This document shows, one piece after another, positions 34,012 through 43,169 of a DNA stretch of 64,000 nucleotides. The notes under the pieces are model-generated. The model searched no databases and had not been told where the DNA came from. It was given only the letters and a program-made list of their open reading frames with translations. Each line of letters begins with the position of its first letter. Within the stretch, counting starts at the first letter, position 1. Made by a program: the position numbers and the translations under genes. This DNA comes from Saccharospirillum impatiens DSM 12546. GTDB lineage: Bacteria > Pseudomonadota > Gammaproteobacteria > Pseudomonadales > Natronospirillaceae. The DNA lies in contig NZ_AUIH01000023.1 in the NCBI RefSeq assembly GCF_000423605.1, forward strand, positions 21,594-85,593, written 5' to 3'.

Positions 34012-34977
34012 TTACGAATACCAGGAATTCAATCCCAACAGTTTTCGCCCCAGGTCCGTCAGCTCGGCCCTTGGGTAGCGGGTCTGCTCCCATTCGCGCG
34101 GGTCACCGGGGAAGGCGTAGCCCTGGGGCGGTACCCTGTCGCGCCAGGAGGTGACTCGCCAATCTCGCACTTCAAGGTTGTCTTCCTCGGCCGGCACCAT
34201 GGCGATGTACTGCGCAAGGCGCACGGTGTCGGACTGGTTCGGGCGAATGCCATGGGCGAGCAGGCTGTTGAAGATCAGCAGATCGCCCGCTTTCATCGCA
34301 ATGAACTCGGTCGGGTAGCCGCAATCCTGACCGGGCGAGAACGGGTCACGGTCAGCCGGGGCCTGGCGTCGCCAGTCGTCGAAATGTTCAAAGAGCTGCG
34401 GAACGCACTGGAAGCCGCCGGTTTCGGGTGTGGTGTCACTAAGAGCCAGTACGCCTTGAACGTTGACTGGCAGCGGGTCAAGCGTGGTGTTCGCATCCCA
34501 GTGAATGAACCCGTTGAAGGCACGGCCTGAGCGGTTGGGCGGGTTCAGGTTGGCGCGGTCGATGGTGACCCAGAGGTCTTCGCGGTCCCAGATATCGACA
34601 AAGGCATTGTAGACTCTGGGCGTTTGCCGGTTCGCCCAGAGCAGCGGATGGTTGTAGCACTCCACCATCCCGCTGTTGTTCAGTTCAACCATGGCGTGAT
34701 CGCGGCGTTGAGGTGCATACCAGCTATCCGGATCGTCGGGAGACATCTCCTGGAAGTCCCAGAGAAAATCGCCGGTGGCAGTGACCTGGTCGGGCGAGAT
34801 GGCCTGACGCACAACGACGTAACCGAATCGCTGCCAGTGCGCCCAGTCGGCTTCGCTGAGCACGCGCAATGGTTTTTGTTTAACGATATGGGCAAGCGAT
34901 GGGTGTTCCTGGCTGCCTACACTGTTGTTGCCAGGTTGCTGATCGCCAAAGCCATAGCGGTTTTTGATCGTGGTCAT
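34012..34977 (-). CDS. phytanoyl-CoA dioxygenase (PhyH) family oxygenase
   Basis: About 321 residues. The Fe(II)-binding HxD pair is in GFIHWDANTT near 178-180, and the distal His is in NSLLAHGIRPN near 255, followed by an Arg for 2-oxoglutarate (DTVRLAQYIAM). The start at 34977 follows GGAGATTCTC; a longer reading adds residues without a ribosome-binding site. It is divergent from an AraC-type activator, its likely regulator. It is not ectoine hydroxylase: that enzyme's signature stretch is absent. The substrate is unknown. Confidence 0.8.
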   Translation of the reverse strand: MTTIKNRYGFGDQQPGNNSVGSQEHPSLAHIVKQKPLRVLSEADWAHWQRFGYVVVRQAISPDQVTATGDFLWDFQEMSPDDPDSWYAPQRRDHAMVELNNSGMVECYNHPLLWANRQTPRVYNAFVDIWDREDLWVTIDRANLNPPNRSGRAFNGFIHWDANTTLDPLPVNVQGVLALSDTTPETGGFQCVPQLFEHFDDWRRQAPADRDPFSPGQDCGYPTEFIAMKAGDLLIFNSLLAHGIRPNQSDTVRLAQYIAMVPAEEDNLEVRDWRVTSWRDRVPPQGYAFPGDPREWEQTRYPRAELTDLGRKLLGLNSWYS

Positions 34978-35117
34978 GAGAATCTCCTCTGTTGTCATGA
35001 CCACAGAATAGAGCCGCGCCGGTGGCATAAGTGGTGAGCCTGGCGCAAAAACTGATACTATTTGCTCAATGTTGAGGGTGATTCCGAATTGATAGCGTTA
35101 ACAAAGAGGTGCCGTCA

Positions 35118-36023
35118 GTGAAGGCTCAGTTCGAACGTATTCAGCACCCGGATGACGCTTCCTGGCGATTCTTCCTGCGCGAGCTCGACGAGCTGCCGTT
35201 TGAATGGCACTACCACCCGGAATACGAGCTGACGTTGACGGTAAACAGCCAGGGCGAACGATACATCGGAGACCATATTGAGCCCTACCAAAGCGGTGAC
35301 CTGGTATTGCTTGGCCCCAATCTGCCACACAGCTGGGCCAGCCAACCCAATGACCGGCAAGTGCCTCACCGGGTTTACGTGCTCTGGTTTCGCCAGGCCT
35401 GGGTGGATGGGCTAAGTCAGCAATTCCCCGAGTTTGCCTCGCTGGCAAGTTGGCTGGACCGGTCACGGCGGGGGCTGGTCTGGTCACCTGCGCTCGCGGG
35501 GCAACTTGAACCGCTGTTCCGGCAATTACCCACTGCCAGTGCTGCCCGCCGCCTGACGATGTTACTGGAAATATTAACGACGTTGCAGGAAGAGACTCCG
35601 CGCACACTGGCGTCGGAACGGTTTCACAGCGAAGCACTGGCGGAGCCGGCCCAGCGCGAACTGAACCCCATCCTCGACAGCCTGCATCGCGATTTTCGCG
35701 AACCGTTGCGGGTGCCCGAGCTGGCCCGTGAGCATCACATGAGTGTCAGTACCCTGAACCGGGTATTTCGCCGACAGATGAACCAGAGCCTGCATCAGTA
35801 CCTGACCCAAATTCGCCTCGGCCACGCCTGTGCCGATCTGATCCGGACCGGGCTTCCGGTCAGCCTGGTGGCCGAGGTCAGCGGCTTCTCCAACCTGTCC
35901 AACTTTAACCGGCTGTTCAGGCGTTATAAGGGGGTTACTCCGCGTGAGTTTCGCCAGAAGTATCAGCAGGCGGTAGTTCCCGGCAGGCCCTCTATGCTGG
36001 CGGGTTCAGAAAATCCGTTATAG
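35118..36023 (+). CDS. AraC-family regulator with cupin sensor domain
   Basis: About 301 residues, GTG start preceded by AGAGG; a second GTG at 35109 is possible. The N-terminal half is a cupin (WHYHPEYELTLTV...GDLVLLGPNLPHSWAS). The C-terminal double HTH domain spans about 195-290, with LAREHHMSVSTLNRVFRRQMNQSLHQYL and the signature VAEVSGFSNLSNFNRLFRRYKGVTPREFR. It is divergent from the PhyH oxygenase gene, which it probably activates in response to a small ligand. Confidence 0.86.
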   Translation: MKAQFERIQHPDDASWRFFLRELDELPFEWHYHPEYELTLTVNSQGERYIGDHIEPYQSGDLVLLGPNLPHSWASQPNDRQVPHRVYVLWFRQAWVDGLSQQFPEFASLASWLDRSRRGLVWSPALAGQLEPLFRQLPTASAARRLTMLLEILTTLQEETPRTLASERFHSEALAEPAQRELNPILDSLHRDFREPLRVPELAREHHMSVSTLNRVFRRQMNQSLHQYLTQIRLGHACADLIRTGLPVSLVAEVSGFSNLSNFNRLFRRYKGVTPREFRQKYQQAVVPGRPSMLAGSENPL

Positions 36024-36048
36024 TGAAATTGCGTTGAGTCACCCGCGT

Positions 36049-36309
36049 CTACTGGTATTTATCCAGCAGAACATCAAGCCGCTTGATGAAGTTTTCAGTA
36101 GCGCGGGAGTTTGGACTGTCGACCGAAAAGGTTTGATGAAACATCAGGGTCAGGGTGACGGCACCATCGCCGAGCGTGACGGTATAGCCATCGAACCCGG
36201 TGTCGGCGACCAGGCCATCCAGCTCATAGCCCTTGTCGGTTTTGCTGCCGTTGTCGATGACGGTCTGGAAAGCACGCAGTGCGTTACCTACCTCGATTTT
36301 TTCAGACAT
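36049..36309 (-). CDS. small conserved protein (DUF3081-like)
   Basis: 86 residues. The GYELDGLVADTGFDGYTVTLGDGAVTLTLMFHQTFSVD core matches my memory of the DUF3081 family of marine gammaproteobacteria. It is probably an alpha/beta fold with no catalytic motif, signal peptide or membrane segment. It lies between the AraC gene (convergent) and the MFS gene. Function unknown. Confidence 0.7.
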   Translation of the reverse strand: MSEKIEVGNALRAFQTVIDNGSKTDKGYELDGLVADTGFDGYTVTLGDGAVTLTLMFHQTFSVDSPNSRATENFIKRLDVLLDKYQ

Positions 36310-36363
36310 ATAATGGTCCCGTATTCGGAATGCCCGTCAAGCTTAGTGCAATCGCCGCGTCAT

Positions 36364-37554
36364 TCACAACGCTGGCCGGGGCAAGCGACGGATGACCAGT
36401 ACCGCCACCAGTGATAACCCACCAGTCACCACCCAGGTATGGTCCCAGCCGCCACTGCGGCTGGCCACCAGGGCTACCAGCGGTGGCCCCGCGAACTGGC
36501 CGATGGATGACCACTGTTGCATCCAGCCGACTGTGGTCGACACGGTGTCTTCACTGGGCGCCAGTCGCACCGCCAGCGAAAACAACACACCGGGAATCAC
36601 ACCGCCTACCATGGAGAACAACAGCACAGCGAGATACCTCACCAAAGGCGCGCCTTCAGTCAGGCTTGAATACGCCAGAAAGGTGCCAGCCGACATGAAA
36701 CCAAAGCCTGTATACAGCAGACGCGAGGGACTGATGCCGCGATGCAATAAATACCCCGAGGCAAGGTTGCCCAACACATTGATCAGGGCCACTAGCGCGG
36801 TCAGTGGTCCGATCAGCAACGCACTGAAACCAGCCTGGCGATAAATGGACGGTAAAAAACCGATGACCGACAGCCATTGGCTGGAATAGAGGGCGAAAAT
36901 AATGGCAATGAGCCAGGGGCCCGGGCTGGACAGCGTGATCGCCGGCCGTTGCCACCAGGGCGCACGCTGTGTCGCGCTGGTAACTGTCGACCGGCGCGAA
37001 TCAGCCGGCACGCCAAACAACACCCAGGCCAGCATCAGCATCGATACCAGCGCCAGCAACCGCCACCAGCCTTGCCAGCCAGTGACATCGATGACCCAGG
37101 GCGCGGTCAGCAGCGCCAGGCTGGTGCCAAACCCCATGTAGCAGCCCCAGAGCCCAAGACGCTGGCTGAGCTTGTCGACCCGAACCTGTCGACGAATCAG
37201 ACCGGGGGCAGGCAACACCACCAGCAGAAACCCGATCCCTTCGATGGCGCGCAGACTCAACAAGGCCGGCACGGTAGTGGCCTCGGCCCCGATCAGACTG
37301 GCCAGCGCCAGAATACCCAAACCGGTTATCATACTGCGCCGCAGACCCACAGTATCGGCGGCCATGCCGACCAGCAAACCCACCGTCATGCCCGCCAACT
37401 GCACCAGCGACAACATGAAACCCGCTTGCAGCAGGGTAATGCCCAGCGCTGCTTCCAGTGCGTCAATGGACGGGGGCAATTTCCCCAGATGCAAGGCTGC
37501 GGACACCCCGGCAACAATGACAATCAGTTCAGCGGGTAGGCGTGTTCGGGACAT
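36364..37554 (-). CDS. MFS transporter (cyanate/nitroimidazole-carrier-like group)
   Basis: 396 residues with about twelve hydrophobic segments. The loop between helices 2 and 3 carries the MFS motif-A equivalent GMAADTVGLRRSMITG near 62. There is a long central loop around residue 195 (PADSRRSTVTSATQRAPWW), and the protein ends RRLPRPAL. The N-terminal RLPAELIVIVAGVSAALHLGKLPPSIDALEAALGI pattern is like CynX/NimT carriers. It is alone on the minus strand, convergent with no partner, and its substrate is not predictable. Confidence 0.78.
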   Translation of the reverse strand: MSRTRLPAELIVIVAGVSAALHLGKLPPSIDALEAALGITLLQAGFMLSLVQLAGMTVGLLVGMAADTVGLRRSMITGLGILALASLIGAEATTVPALLSLRAIEGIGFLLVVLPAPGLIRRQVRVDKLSQRLGLWGCYMGFGTSLALLTAPWVIDVTGWQGWWRLLALVSMLMLAWVLFGVPADSRRSTVTSATQRAPWWQRPAITLSSPGPWLIAIIFALYSSQWLSVIGFLPSIYRQAGFSALLIGPLTALVALINVLGNLASGYLLHRGISPSRLLYTGFGFMSAGTFLAYSSLTEGAPLVRYLAVLLFSMVGGVIPGVLFSLAVRLAPSEDTVSTTVGWMQQWSSIGQFAGPPLVALVASRSGGWDHTWVVTGGLSLVAVLVIRRLPRPAL

Positions 37555-37691
37555 AGCGGCAAAGGGCCTGACAGTGATGTGGGAGACGGCAGTCGTCGTA
37601 CTTTATCAGGTGGGACCGGGCATACAACTGGCTGAGCCTGCCGATGAGCGCTAGTCTGGCATAACCAAAAACGATTGAGAGTGCCGTCATC

Positions 37692-39350
37692 ATGGATTCC
37701 ACAGTAGAAACACTCTGGCAACGTGTTTACGGAACGGAGCATCCCGGTGCATTCGCTCAGTTAACCGAGCAGTTGGATCGCACCCGCCAGTTGCTCGCCC
37801 AGCAACCGGCCAACCCCGACCCGGACTGGTATCGCAATGCCATCGTTTACTCATTGTATGTAGACGCTTTCGCCGGCGACTTTGATGGCCTGACGCAACG
37901 ACTGGATTATCTGGCCACCCTGGGCGTCAATACGCTCTGGTTGCTGCCGATTCTGGATTCACCGATGCGCGATCAGGGCTTTGACATTCGTGATTTCAAA
38001 ACCATTCGCGAGGAGCTCGGTGGGAACACGGCGTTTAATGCGTTTATTCAAGAGGCACACCGTCGGGGCATTCGCATTCTGTTTGATATGGCGGTCAACC
38101 ACAGTTCCGATCAGCACCCCTGGTTTCAGTCCGCCAGCGCAAGCCGGGATTCACCTTACCGTGACTATTACATCTGGAACCCGGATCGCGACCGTTACCA
38201 GGGCGCACGATTGATCTTCAAGGGCATGGTCAATTCCAACTGGTCTTATAACGACGCGACCGACGACTACTATTTTCACCGCTTTTATTCGTTCCAGCCC
38301 GATCTGAATTATCGGAACCCGCACGTGCTGGTTGCGATGATGGAGAATTTTTTATACTGGAAAATCCAGGGTGTCGATGGCTTGCGCATGGATGCCATAC
38401 CCTTCATCTGGAAAGAAGAGGGCACCAGCTGTGAAGATCTGCCCACCACGCATACGCTGCTAAAACTGATTCGCGCCGCGCTCGATTATTGCGAGCCGGG
38501 CACGCTGCTGATCGCGGAGGCCAACATGGCGCCCAAAGACGTTGTCGGTTATTTCGGCAACGACGATGAATGCCAGGCGGCTTATCATTTTCCGCTAATG
38601 CCGCAGTTTTACATGGCACTGGCCGAAAGCAATCGGCGCTACATCGAAGACGCTCTGTCGCCATCGGTGACACCGGCCATTCCGGAAAAATCCTGCTGGA
38701 TGTCGTTTCTGCGGTGCCACGACGAACTGACGCTGGAATTTGTGTCACCGGACGTTCGCGAGAAAATGAACCGCTATTACCTGCACGATCCCGAGTGCAC
38801 CTTTCGTGAGGGCGAGGGTTTGGCAGGGCGATTGTTCTATCTGGTGAAGGAAAACCCGGACAAAGCCCTGTTGCTTAACGCTCTGTTGTTTGCCACCGAA
38901 GGCTCTCCGATTCTGTATTACGGTGATGAAGTGGGCATGACCAACGACGTGGCTTTTTACCGGGAAAACAGCGCGCGCACCGGCTTCAAAGACGCTCGCT
39001 TTATGAACCGGGGGGACATGAACTGGAGTAAGGTAGATGCTGCCCTGAACCAGCCGGGTTCGATAGAGCATCGATTGTTTCAGGGCATTCAGCAACTGAT
39101 CGAATGGCGTCGCCGTTACTCAGCTTGCTTTTATCACAGCGCTCACTTTCTGGCTGACCCGAATCCGGCCGTTTACAGCCTGGAGCGAACGTCAGGTGCT
39201 GTGCGGCTGGTGATCTTGCATAACCTGTCAGCGTCGGCGGTCGAGGTCGCTATTGACCGCCCGATGACTGATCTCGGCTCCAAAGCGCCGGTGACAGAGT
39301 CTGTCAGGTTACCCGCTTTCGGCTATGCCTGGCTGGAAGGTCAGGCATAG
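37692..39350 (+). CDS. GH13 alpha-glucan enzyme, trehalose-synthase-like, cytoplasmic
   Basis: 552 residues with a GH13 barrel and no signal peptide. The catalytic triad is intact: the nucleophile Asp in VDGLRMDAIPF (about 233), the acid/base Glu in LLIAEANMAPKDVVGYFG (about 278), and the transition-state Asp in FLRCHDELTLEF (about 343). The ENSARTGF segment and YYGDEVGM are typical of trehalose synthases (TreS), which interconvert maltose and trehalose. About 80 N-terminal residues and a short C-terminal beta domain are extra. Sucrose or maltose transglucosidase is an alternative. It has no neighbouring glycogen or maltose genes. Confidence 0.78.
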   Translation: MDSTVETLWQRVYGTEHPGAFAQLTEQLDRTRQLLAQQPANPDPDWYRNAIVYSLYVDAFAGDFDGLTQRLDYLATLGVNTLWLLPILDSPMRDQGFDIRDFKTIREELGGNTAFNAFIQEAHRRGIRILFDMAVNHSSDQHPWFQSASASRDSPYRDYYIWNPDRDRYQGARLIFKGMVNSNWSYNDATDDYYFHRFYSFQPDLNYRNPHVLVAMMENFLYWKIQGVDGLRMDAIPFIWKEEGTSCEDLPTTHTLLKLIRAALDYCEPGTLLIAEANMAPKDVVGYFGNDDECQAAYHFPLMPQFYMALAESNRRYIEDALSPSVTPAIPEKSCWMSFLRCHDELTLEFVSPDVREKMNRYYLHDPECTFREGEGLAGRLFYLVKENPDKALLLNALLFATEGSPILYYGDEVGMTNDVAFYRENSARTGFKDARFMNRGDMNWSKVDAALNQPGSIEHRLFQGIQQLIEWRRRYSACFYHSAHFLADPNPAVYSLERTSGAVRLVILHNLSASAVEVAIDRPMTDLGSKAPVTESVRLPAFGYAWLEGQA

Positions 39351-39354
39351 CCGA

Positions 39355-40023
39355 TTAAACTGAGACCTCGGCGATCAGTGCCATGGTTCTCGCCCAGGCT
39401 TGCTTGGCGGAATCAGGCTCGTAAGAGCCGCGCAGGTCGCAATTAAAACCATGACCTGCCGGGTAGGTGTAAACCGGCAGTTTGGGTTGTTTGCTGCGTA
39501 CGATGTCGACTTTTTCCATCGGGATGCCGCTGTCCTGTTCACCGAAATGCAGAATGGTGGGGCACAGCGGCGGTGCATCGGCCAGGTCCGGAATGCTTCC
39601 TCCGTAGTAACACACGGCGCAGGCCAGATCCGGTCTTTGAGTGGCTGCCTGGTAGGCGAGTGACCCGCCCAGACAAAACCCGATGATACTGACCGAACCA
39701 TTCGGTTTCAGGTGATCAACGACGGCAGCGATGTCGACTTGTGCATTGTCCAGACTGAACCGGTCTTTCATCTCACGACCGCGGCGGACATCTTCCGGTT
39801 CATAACCCGTTTCAAACCCGGGTTGTAGCCGGTCAAACAGGGCAGGAGCCGCTGCCACGAAACCGGCGTCAGCCAGCCGGTCGCAAACTGACCGGATGTG
39901 TTTGTTGACGCCAAAGATTTCCTGCAAGACCACAATGGCGCCTCTGGGCGCTTGTTTTGGCTCGGCAACGTAGAGGGCGAAACGGTGTTGGTCGCTGGCG
40001 GTCAGTTCAATGGTGCTTGCCAT
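39355..40023 (-). CDS. dienelactone hydrolase family protein
   Basis: About 222 residues with the dienelactone hydrolase pattern. LQEIFGVNKHIRSVCDRLADAGFVAAAPALFDR lies near 35-67, the catalytic Cys nucleophile is in GFCLGGSLAY near 118, the Asp is in HFGEQDSGIP near 165, and the His is in YPAGHGFNCD near 198. The start at 40023 follows AAGGA. In modified ortho-cleavage it opens dienelactone to maleylacetate, but many homologues have other roles. It ends 4 bp from the GH13 gene end (convergent). Confidence 0.85.
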   Translation of the reverse strand: MASTIELTASDQHRFALYVAEPKQAPRGAIVVLQEIFGVNKHIRSVCDRLADAGFVAAAPALFDRLQPGFETGYEPEDVRRGREMKDRFSLDNAQVDIAAVVDHLKPNGSVSIIGFCLGGSLAYQAATQRPDLACAVCYYGGSIPDLADAPPLCPTILHFGEQDSGIPMEKVDIVRSKQPKLPVYTYPAGHGFNCDLRGSYEPDSAKQAWARTMALIAEVSV

Positions 40024-40151
40024 GGGCAGAGTCCTTGGTGGGCGAACGATGGCGTCAGTGTAGCCAGCTTTGAACATCCCCCACAAGGCAGTTGGCGCAA
40101 CCAAACGTTCTTTCCGGCTCCTTCGCGGGTTGAACGGGCGAACGGGCGGGC

Positions 40152-40190
40152 AAAAAAAAGCACGGGACGATTGCTCGGCCCGTGCAAAAA
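40152..40190 (-). terminator. intrinsic terminator of the small gene at 40273
   Basis: Read on the minus strand, a GCACGGG/CCCGTGC stem (40160-40166 with 40179-40185) is followed by a run of eight T (40152-40159). It lies 83 bp downstream of the small gene's stop codon, so that gene is transcribed as its own short unit. Confidence 0.8.
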
Positions 40191-40272
40191 GTACAACACA
40201 ACAACGACAAAGAGGAGATCTTGCGCCAGCGGGGTGTCTGTCAGGTCACCCCGCCGTCATAAAAACAGTTTG

Positions 40273-40464
40273 TCAGGCGTTACGCGGGGTCGCACTTGAA
40301 CCCAGCAGATTGCTCACTGCCCGACGCAGCGAGGAGAACAATTCACGCACCTGAGTGTGCAGGTATTCATTGCGCAATCTCATCGCTTCGCGCTCGTAGT
40401 AGGCGACATCAACGTTGCCAAAACGGTCGGTAACAATAGCGGTGTTTGCAGTATGCTCGGTCAT
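40273..40464 (-). CDS. tiny conserved protein, paralogue 1 of 3
   Basis: 63 residues, GGAG ribosome-binding site and an intrinsic terminator just downstream. The core DVAYYEREAMRLRNEYLHTQVRELFSSLRR has an amphipathic helix pattern. The genes at 42805 and 63207 encode proteins with the same D-V-A-(Y/F)-x3-(E/N)-A-x-(R/K)-L-R pattern. There is no signal peptide or metal site, and the charge is mixed. Similar short proteins often carry a regulatory or RNA-binding helix, but no function can be named. It is a monocistronic unit between the hydrolase and antiporter genes. Confidence 0.75.
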   Translation of the reverse strand: MTEHTANTAIVTDRFGNVDVAYYEREAMRLRNEYLHTQVRELFSSLRRAVSNLLGSSATPRNA

Positions 40465-40662
40465 CTCATGCTCCTCGGCTCATGGCCTGAATCGGTGGGA
40501 GGGAAGACCTGTAAGTGGGTGCCCTCTTCAATGGCTGCGCATGATAAGAACTTGACCGTCTGGTCACAAACGATCAAATTTCAGGCTATGCATGAATAGA
40601 AGTATTCTATGAGGAGGGTCGATCAATGGCCGCTGTTAGGGTTGTGCCTGGCTGGACATCGG

Positions 40663-41871
40663 TTATTTCTCGTGGCGCATCAGCCAGGGCAGGCTGAGGC
40701 TGGTGAGCAGTACCGTGCCCACCGTCACCACCATCATGGCGGTAAAGGCCCCTGGGTCTGCGCCAGCCTCCAGGGCCTTCTGCATGATGACCATGGCGAT
40801 TTCGGCTCTGGGGATCATGCTGACGCCGATCAGCAGTGCACCATAGAAACCGAGACGCCGATAGGCGGGCAGGGCGGTGCCCAGAATTTTACCGGCGATG
40901 GCGGCTACTAACAGCACCAGCCCGGGCCACAACGCGGTCGAAAAAGCGGACAGATTGATGTGCAGCCCGAGGCCGATAAAAAAGAAGGGGGTAAACACCA
41001 CGTACAAGCCGTTAAACACGACCCTTTCTTTGGCGGCGGCGGTATCCCGACTGAACGCGAGCCCGGCAAGAAAGGCACCAACGGCCAGCGACAAACCGCT
41101 GAGCTCAGCCAGTGCCGCGATGATGAACCCGATCGACAGCATCAGCACCATGGGTTCATGGCGGGTTTCATAGCGCTCTACAAACTGCGTGAGTCGTTTT
41201 TCAATGTAAACTGAAAACACCCAGCATGCCGTGATAAAGGCCGTCAGCGTTGCCAGCACCTTGGCCAGCGTGACACCTACATCCAGCGCGGCGATGCCCT
41301 GGCCATTGGCCAGCAACGGGGCAAGGGCAACCAGTATCGCCATAAGCACAATGCTGCTGATGTCATCGAGTTCGGCGACATCGACAAAGAGATTGCCACG
41401 ATCGGTCGTCAGCTGTTTGGCGTCCTGCCAGATGGTGACCGTGACCCCGAGGCTGGTTGCGGTAAGCGCGACCCCCACAAAAATACTGGTCAGCAGTGAA
41501 AAGTCGGCCAGGTAATAAGCAGCGGCAAACCCCAGGGCGCCACTGAACAAGACGTTCCATAGCCAGATCCAGGAAGCATTGGGCAATTGTTTCAACAGGC
41601 CGCTCAGGTCACTTTCCAGGCCAACCTTGAACACCAGCAAAACCAGGCCGGCTTCGGCCAATAAGCTCAGGCTGTGCCGGCTGCCCGGGTCGAGTAGTGG
41701 TATGACCCCATTCAGCCAGCCTATAAAGGCGCCGACGCCGATGTAGATGATCAGCACCGGAATAAAGCGCCGAATAAAAACGCCACGGACCAGCAGTGTG
41801 AATATCATCAGAATACCCACCAGAAACAAGGAATAGGCCGAGGGTATTTCAGGCAGAGACAGTGTGTTCAT
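40663..41871 (-). CDS. CPA2-type cation/proton antiporter
   Basis: 402 residues with about twelve hydrophobic helices and no C-terminal nucleotide-binding (RCK) domain. The family core is present: LLVFKVGLESDLSGLLKQLP near 95, TATSLGVTVTIWQDAKQL near 140, DVAELDDISSIVLM near 165 with the two conserved Asp, and MIPRAEIAMVIMQKA near 355. It exchanges Na+ or K+ for H+, as KefB/NapA-like antiporters do. It is a stand-alone gene on the minus strand. Confidence 0.86.
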   Translation of the reverse strand: MNTLSLPEIPSAYSLFLVGILMIFTLLVRGVFIRRFIPVLIIYIGVGAFIGWLNGVIPLLDPGSRHSLSLLAEAGLVLLVFKVGLESDLSGLLKQLPNASWIWLWNVLFSGALGFAAAYYLADFSLLTSIFVGVALTATSLGVTVTIWQDAKQLTTDRGNLFVDVAELDDISSIVLMAILVALAPLLANGQGIAALDVGVTLAKVLATLTAFITACWVFSVYIEKRLTQFVERYETRHEPMVLMLSIGFIIAALAELSGLSLAVGAFLAGLAFSRDTAAAKERVVFNGLYVVFTPFFFIGLGLHINLSAFSTALWPGLVLLVAAIAGKILGTALPAYRRLGFYGALLIGVSMIPRAEIAMVIMQKALEAGADPGAFTAMMVVTVGTVLLTSLSLPWLMRHEK

Positions 41872-41968
41872 GGCAAAACTGGCTAAAAGAAGCGAGCCTC
41901 CAGTGTAGCAGCTTCGTCATCGACGTCGGGCTGATCTGGGTCAGTTGGACCGGTAATGGCTGGCGAGG

Positions 41969-42451
41969 TTACGCTGCGGGCCGATGACGGGGTCTCAGTC
42001 GTACGTACAAAGTACGGGTTACGTGGCACACCAGTTCGCCCTTCTGGTCGCGCAGGTTAACGGTGAATACCGGGAAGTGCTTGTCGCCGCTGGCCGTTGC
42101 GGCCTTGATGGCGTGAAGCTGGTCGTCTTCGATGTGAAACTCGGCCGTCAATCGTCCATTGCCGGGAGCGATGTAATCAATGTCTGCTCTTTTGTCCCAG
42201 ATCAGGTAGCGGTCCCAGCCCAGGCAACCGAACAGCATCAACGCATAGATGGGGTCGGTCATCGCAAACAGGCTGCCACCGAATTGGGTGTTGTTGATGT
42301 TACGGGTCCAGGGACGCCATTTCAGATCCACCCGCGCATAGCGAAAGTCGGGGCTGATGGTCATGATTTTTACGCCAGTAAACAAGAAGGGTGGCCAGAG
42401 GTTCATGACCCAGCGAAACAGAAACGGATGGCGAAAGAAGAGGGTACGCAT
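41969..42451 (-). CDS. DUF4442 hot-dog-fold protein (PaaI-like thioesterase group)
   Basis: 160 residues. The NLWPPFLFTGVKI start, the W.PW.RNINNTQFGGSLFAMTDPIYALML core near 65 and the trailing HVTRTLYVRLRPR fit DUF4442 proteins, which have a hot-dog fold related to acyl-CoA thioesterases. A charged catalytic Asp/Glu is not evident beyond the Asp of MTDPIY. Whether it is an active thioesterase is unknown. It is a single gene with no partner. Confidence 0.7.
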   Translation of the reverse strand: MRTLFFRHPFLFRWVMNLWPPFLFTGVKIMTISPDFRYARVDLKWRPWTRNINNTQFGGSLFAMTDPIYALMLFGCLGWDRYLIWDKRADIDYIAPGNGRLTAEFHIEDDQLHAIKAATASGDKHFPVFTVNLRDQKGELVCHVTRTLYVRLRPRHRPAA

Positions 42452-42804
42452 GCAACAGACGGTCCGGTCGGTGATTGGCGGCTGAGTATACTGACCTGAG
42501 CGAGAGGGTATAGCACCCTGGGTTTATCTGTGAAGCAGGGTGCATAAAGCGGTGAACAGACCCCGGGTTACGCCCTTCGGGTGCGGTGACGAGTTCAACG
42601 CATCCGGCGGGCGCAAGCCATGGCTGCCTCGGAGTTGTCACAGTGCCACTACAATGGGCCACTCAGTCCGGAATGCATGAATTCAGTTCACCTATGCCAT
42701 GAAAACCCATCGTTTGTTACCGAACGTTAGCATCCCTATTATGAGTGTCATTGAAGGCCGCAGCGCCTAACCGATTAAGCACATGACATTGTCTGGAGGC
42801 AAAC
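42452..42804. other. 353-bp intergenic region without a gene
   Basis: It separates the DUF4442 gene (minus) from the second tiny paralogue (plus). It holds an 8-bp perfect inverted repeat (GCACCCTG 42513-42520 with CAGGGTGC 42536-42543) with no T-run, and the promoter and GGAGG ribosome-binding site of the tiny gene near its right end. Nothing else was recognised. Confidence 0.55.
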
Positions 42805-42999
42805 ATGGCACACTCAAATGAGACCGAATTCAAAGCCGTAACCGATTCATGGGGCAACCTGGATGTCGCCTTCTACGAAGCTGAAGCCATGAAACTGCGC
42901 AACCAGTACCTGCGTAGCCTGATCCTCAACGGTCTGGCTTCTGCCAAAGAAACGGTTGTCTCCTGGTTCAGCGCCCCTTCGCGGACGCACAGCGCCTGA
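42805..42999 (+). CDS. tiny conserved protein, paralogue 2 of 3
   Basis: 64 residues with a strong GGAGG ribosome-binding site and a terminator hairpin at 43043. The core NLDVAFYEAEAMKLRNQYLRSLILNGLASAKETVVSWF aligns with the proteins at 40273 and 63207 over the whole DVA(Y/F)...EAM.LRN.Y segment. It lacks a signal peptide and membrane segment. It is a separate transcription unit, 170 bp upstream of nadC and ended by its own terminator. Function unknown. Confidence 0.75.
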   Translation: MAHSNETEFKAVTDSWGNLDVAFYEAEAMKLRNQYLRSLILNGLASAKETVVSWFSAPSRTHSA

Positions 43000-43042
43000 T
43001 TACTGAATTGTCTGCACGACCGCTTTATCGTTGAAAAGTTTT

Positions 43043-43071
43043 GCACGCGCCCCTTGTGGGCCGTGCGTTTT
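43043..43071 (+). terminator. terminator hairpin after the second tiny gene
   Basis: GCACG-c-GCCC pairs with GGGC-c-GTGC across a short loop, followed by TTTT at 43068-43071. It lies about 45 bp after the small gene's stop and ahead of nadC, so the two genes are probably transcribed separately. Confidence 0.7.
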
Positions 43072-43169
43072 CGGCGTTTTACCGCACATGACATCCTGCC
43101 CCGCTACCCTCTATAATCCCGCCCGGTTATCACTTTTCTGCTTTACGCATCACTGATTGTCGAGGTGTT

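Noticed and set aside
34012..34977. Ectoine hydroxylase (EctD)
   Set aside because: The EctD-specific signature region and ectABC genes are absent; only the general PhyH family is supported.
36877..37539. A long Gln- and His-rich plus-strand frame opposite the MFS gene
   Set aside because: The composition reflects the reverse complement of membrane-helix codons, and the frame has no recognisable domain.
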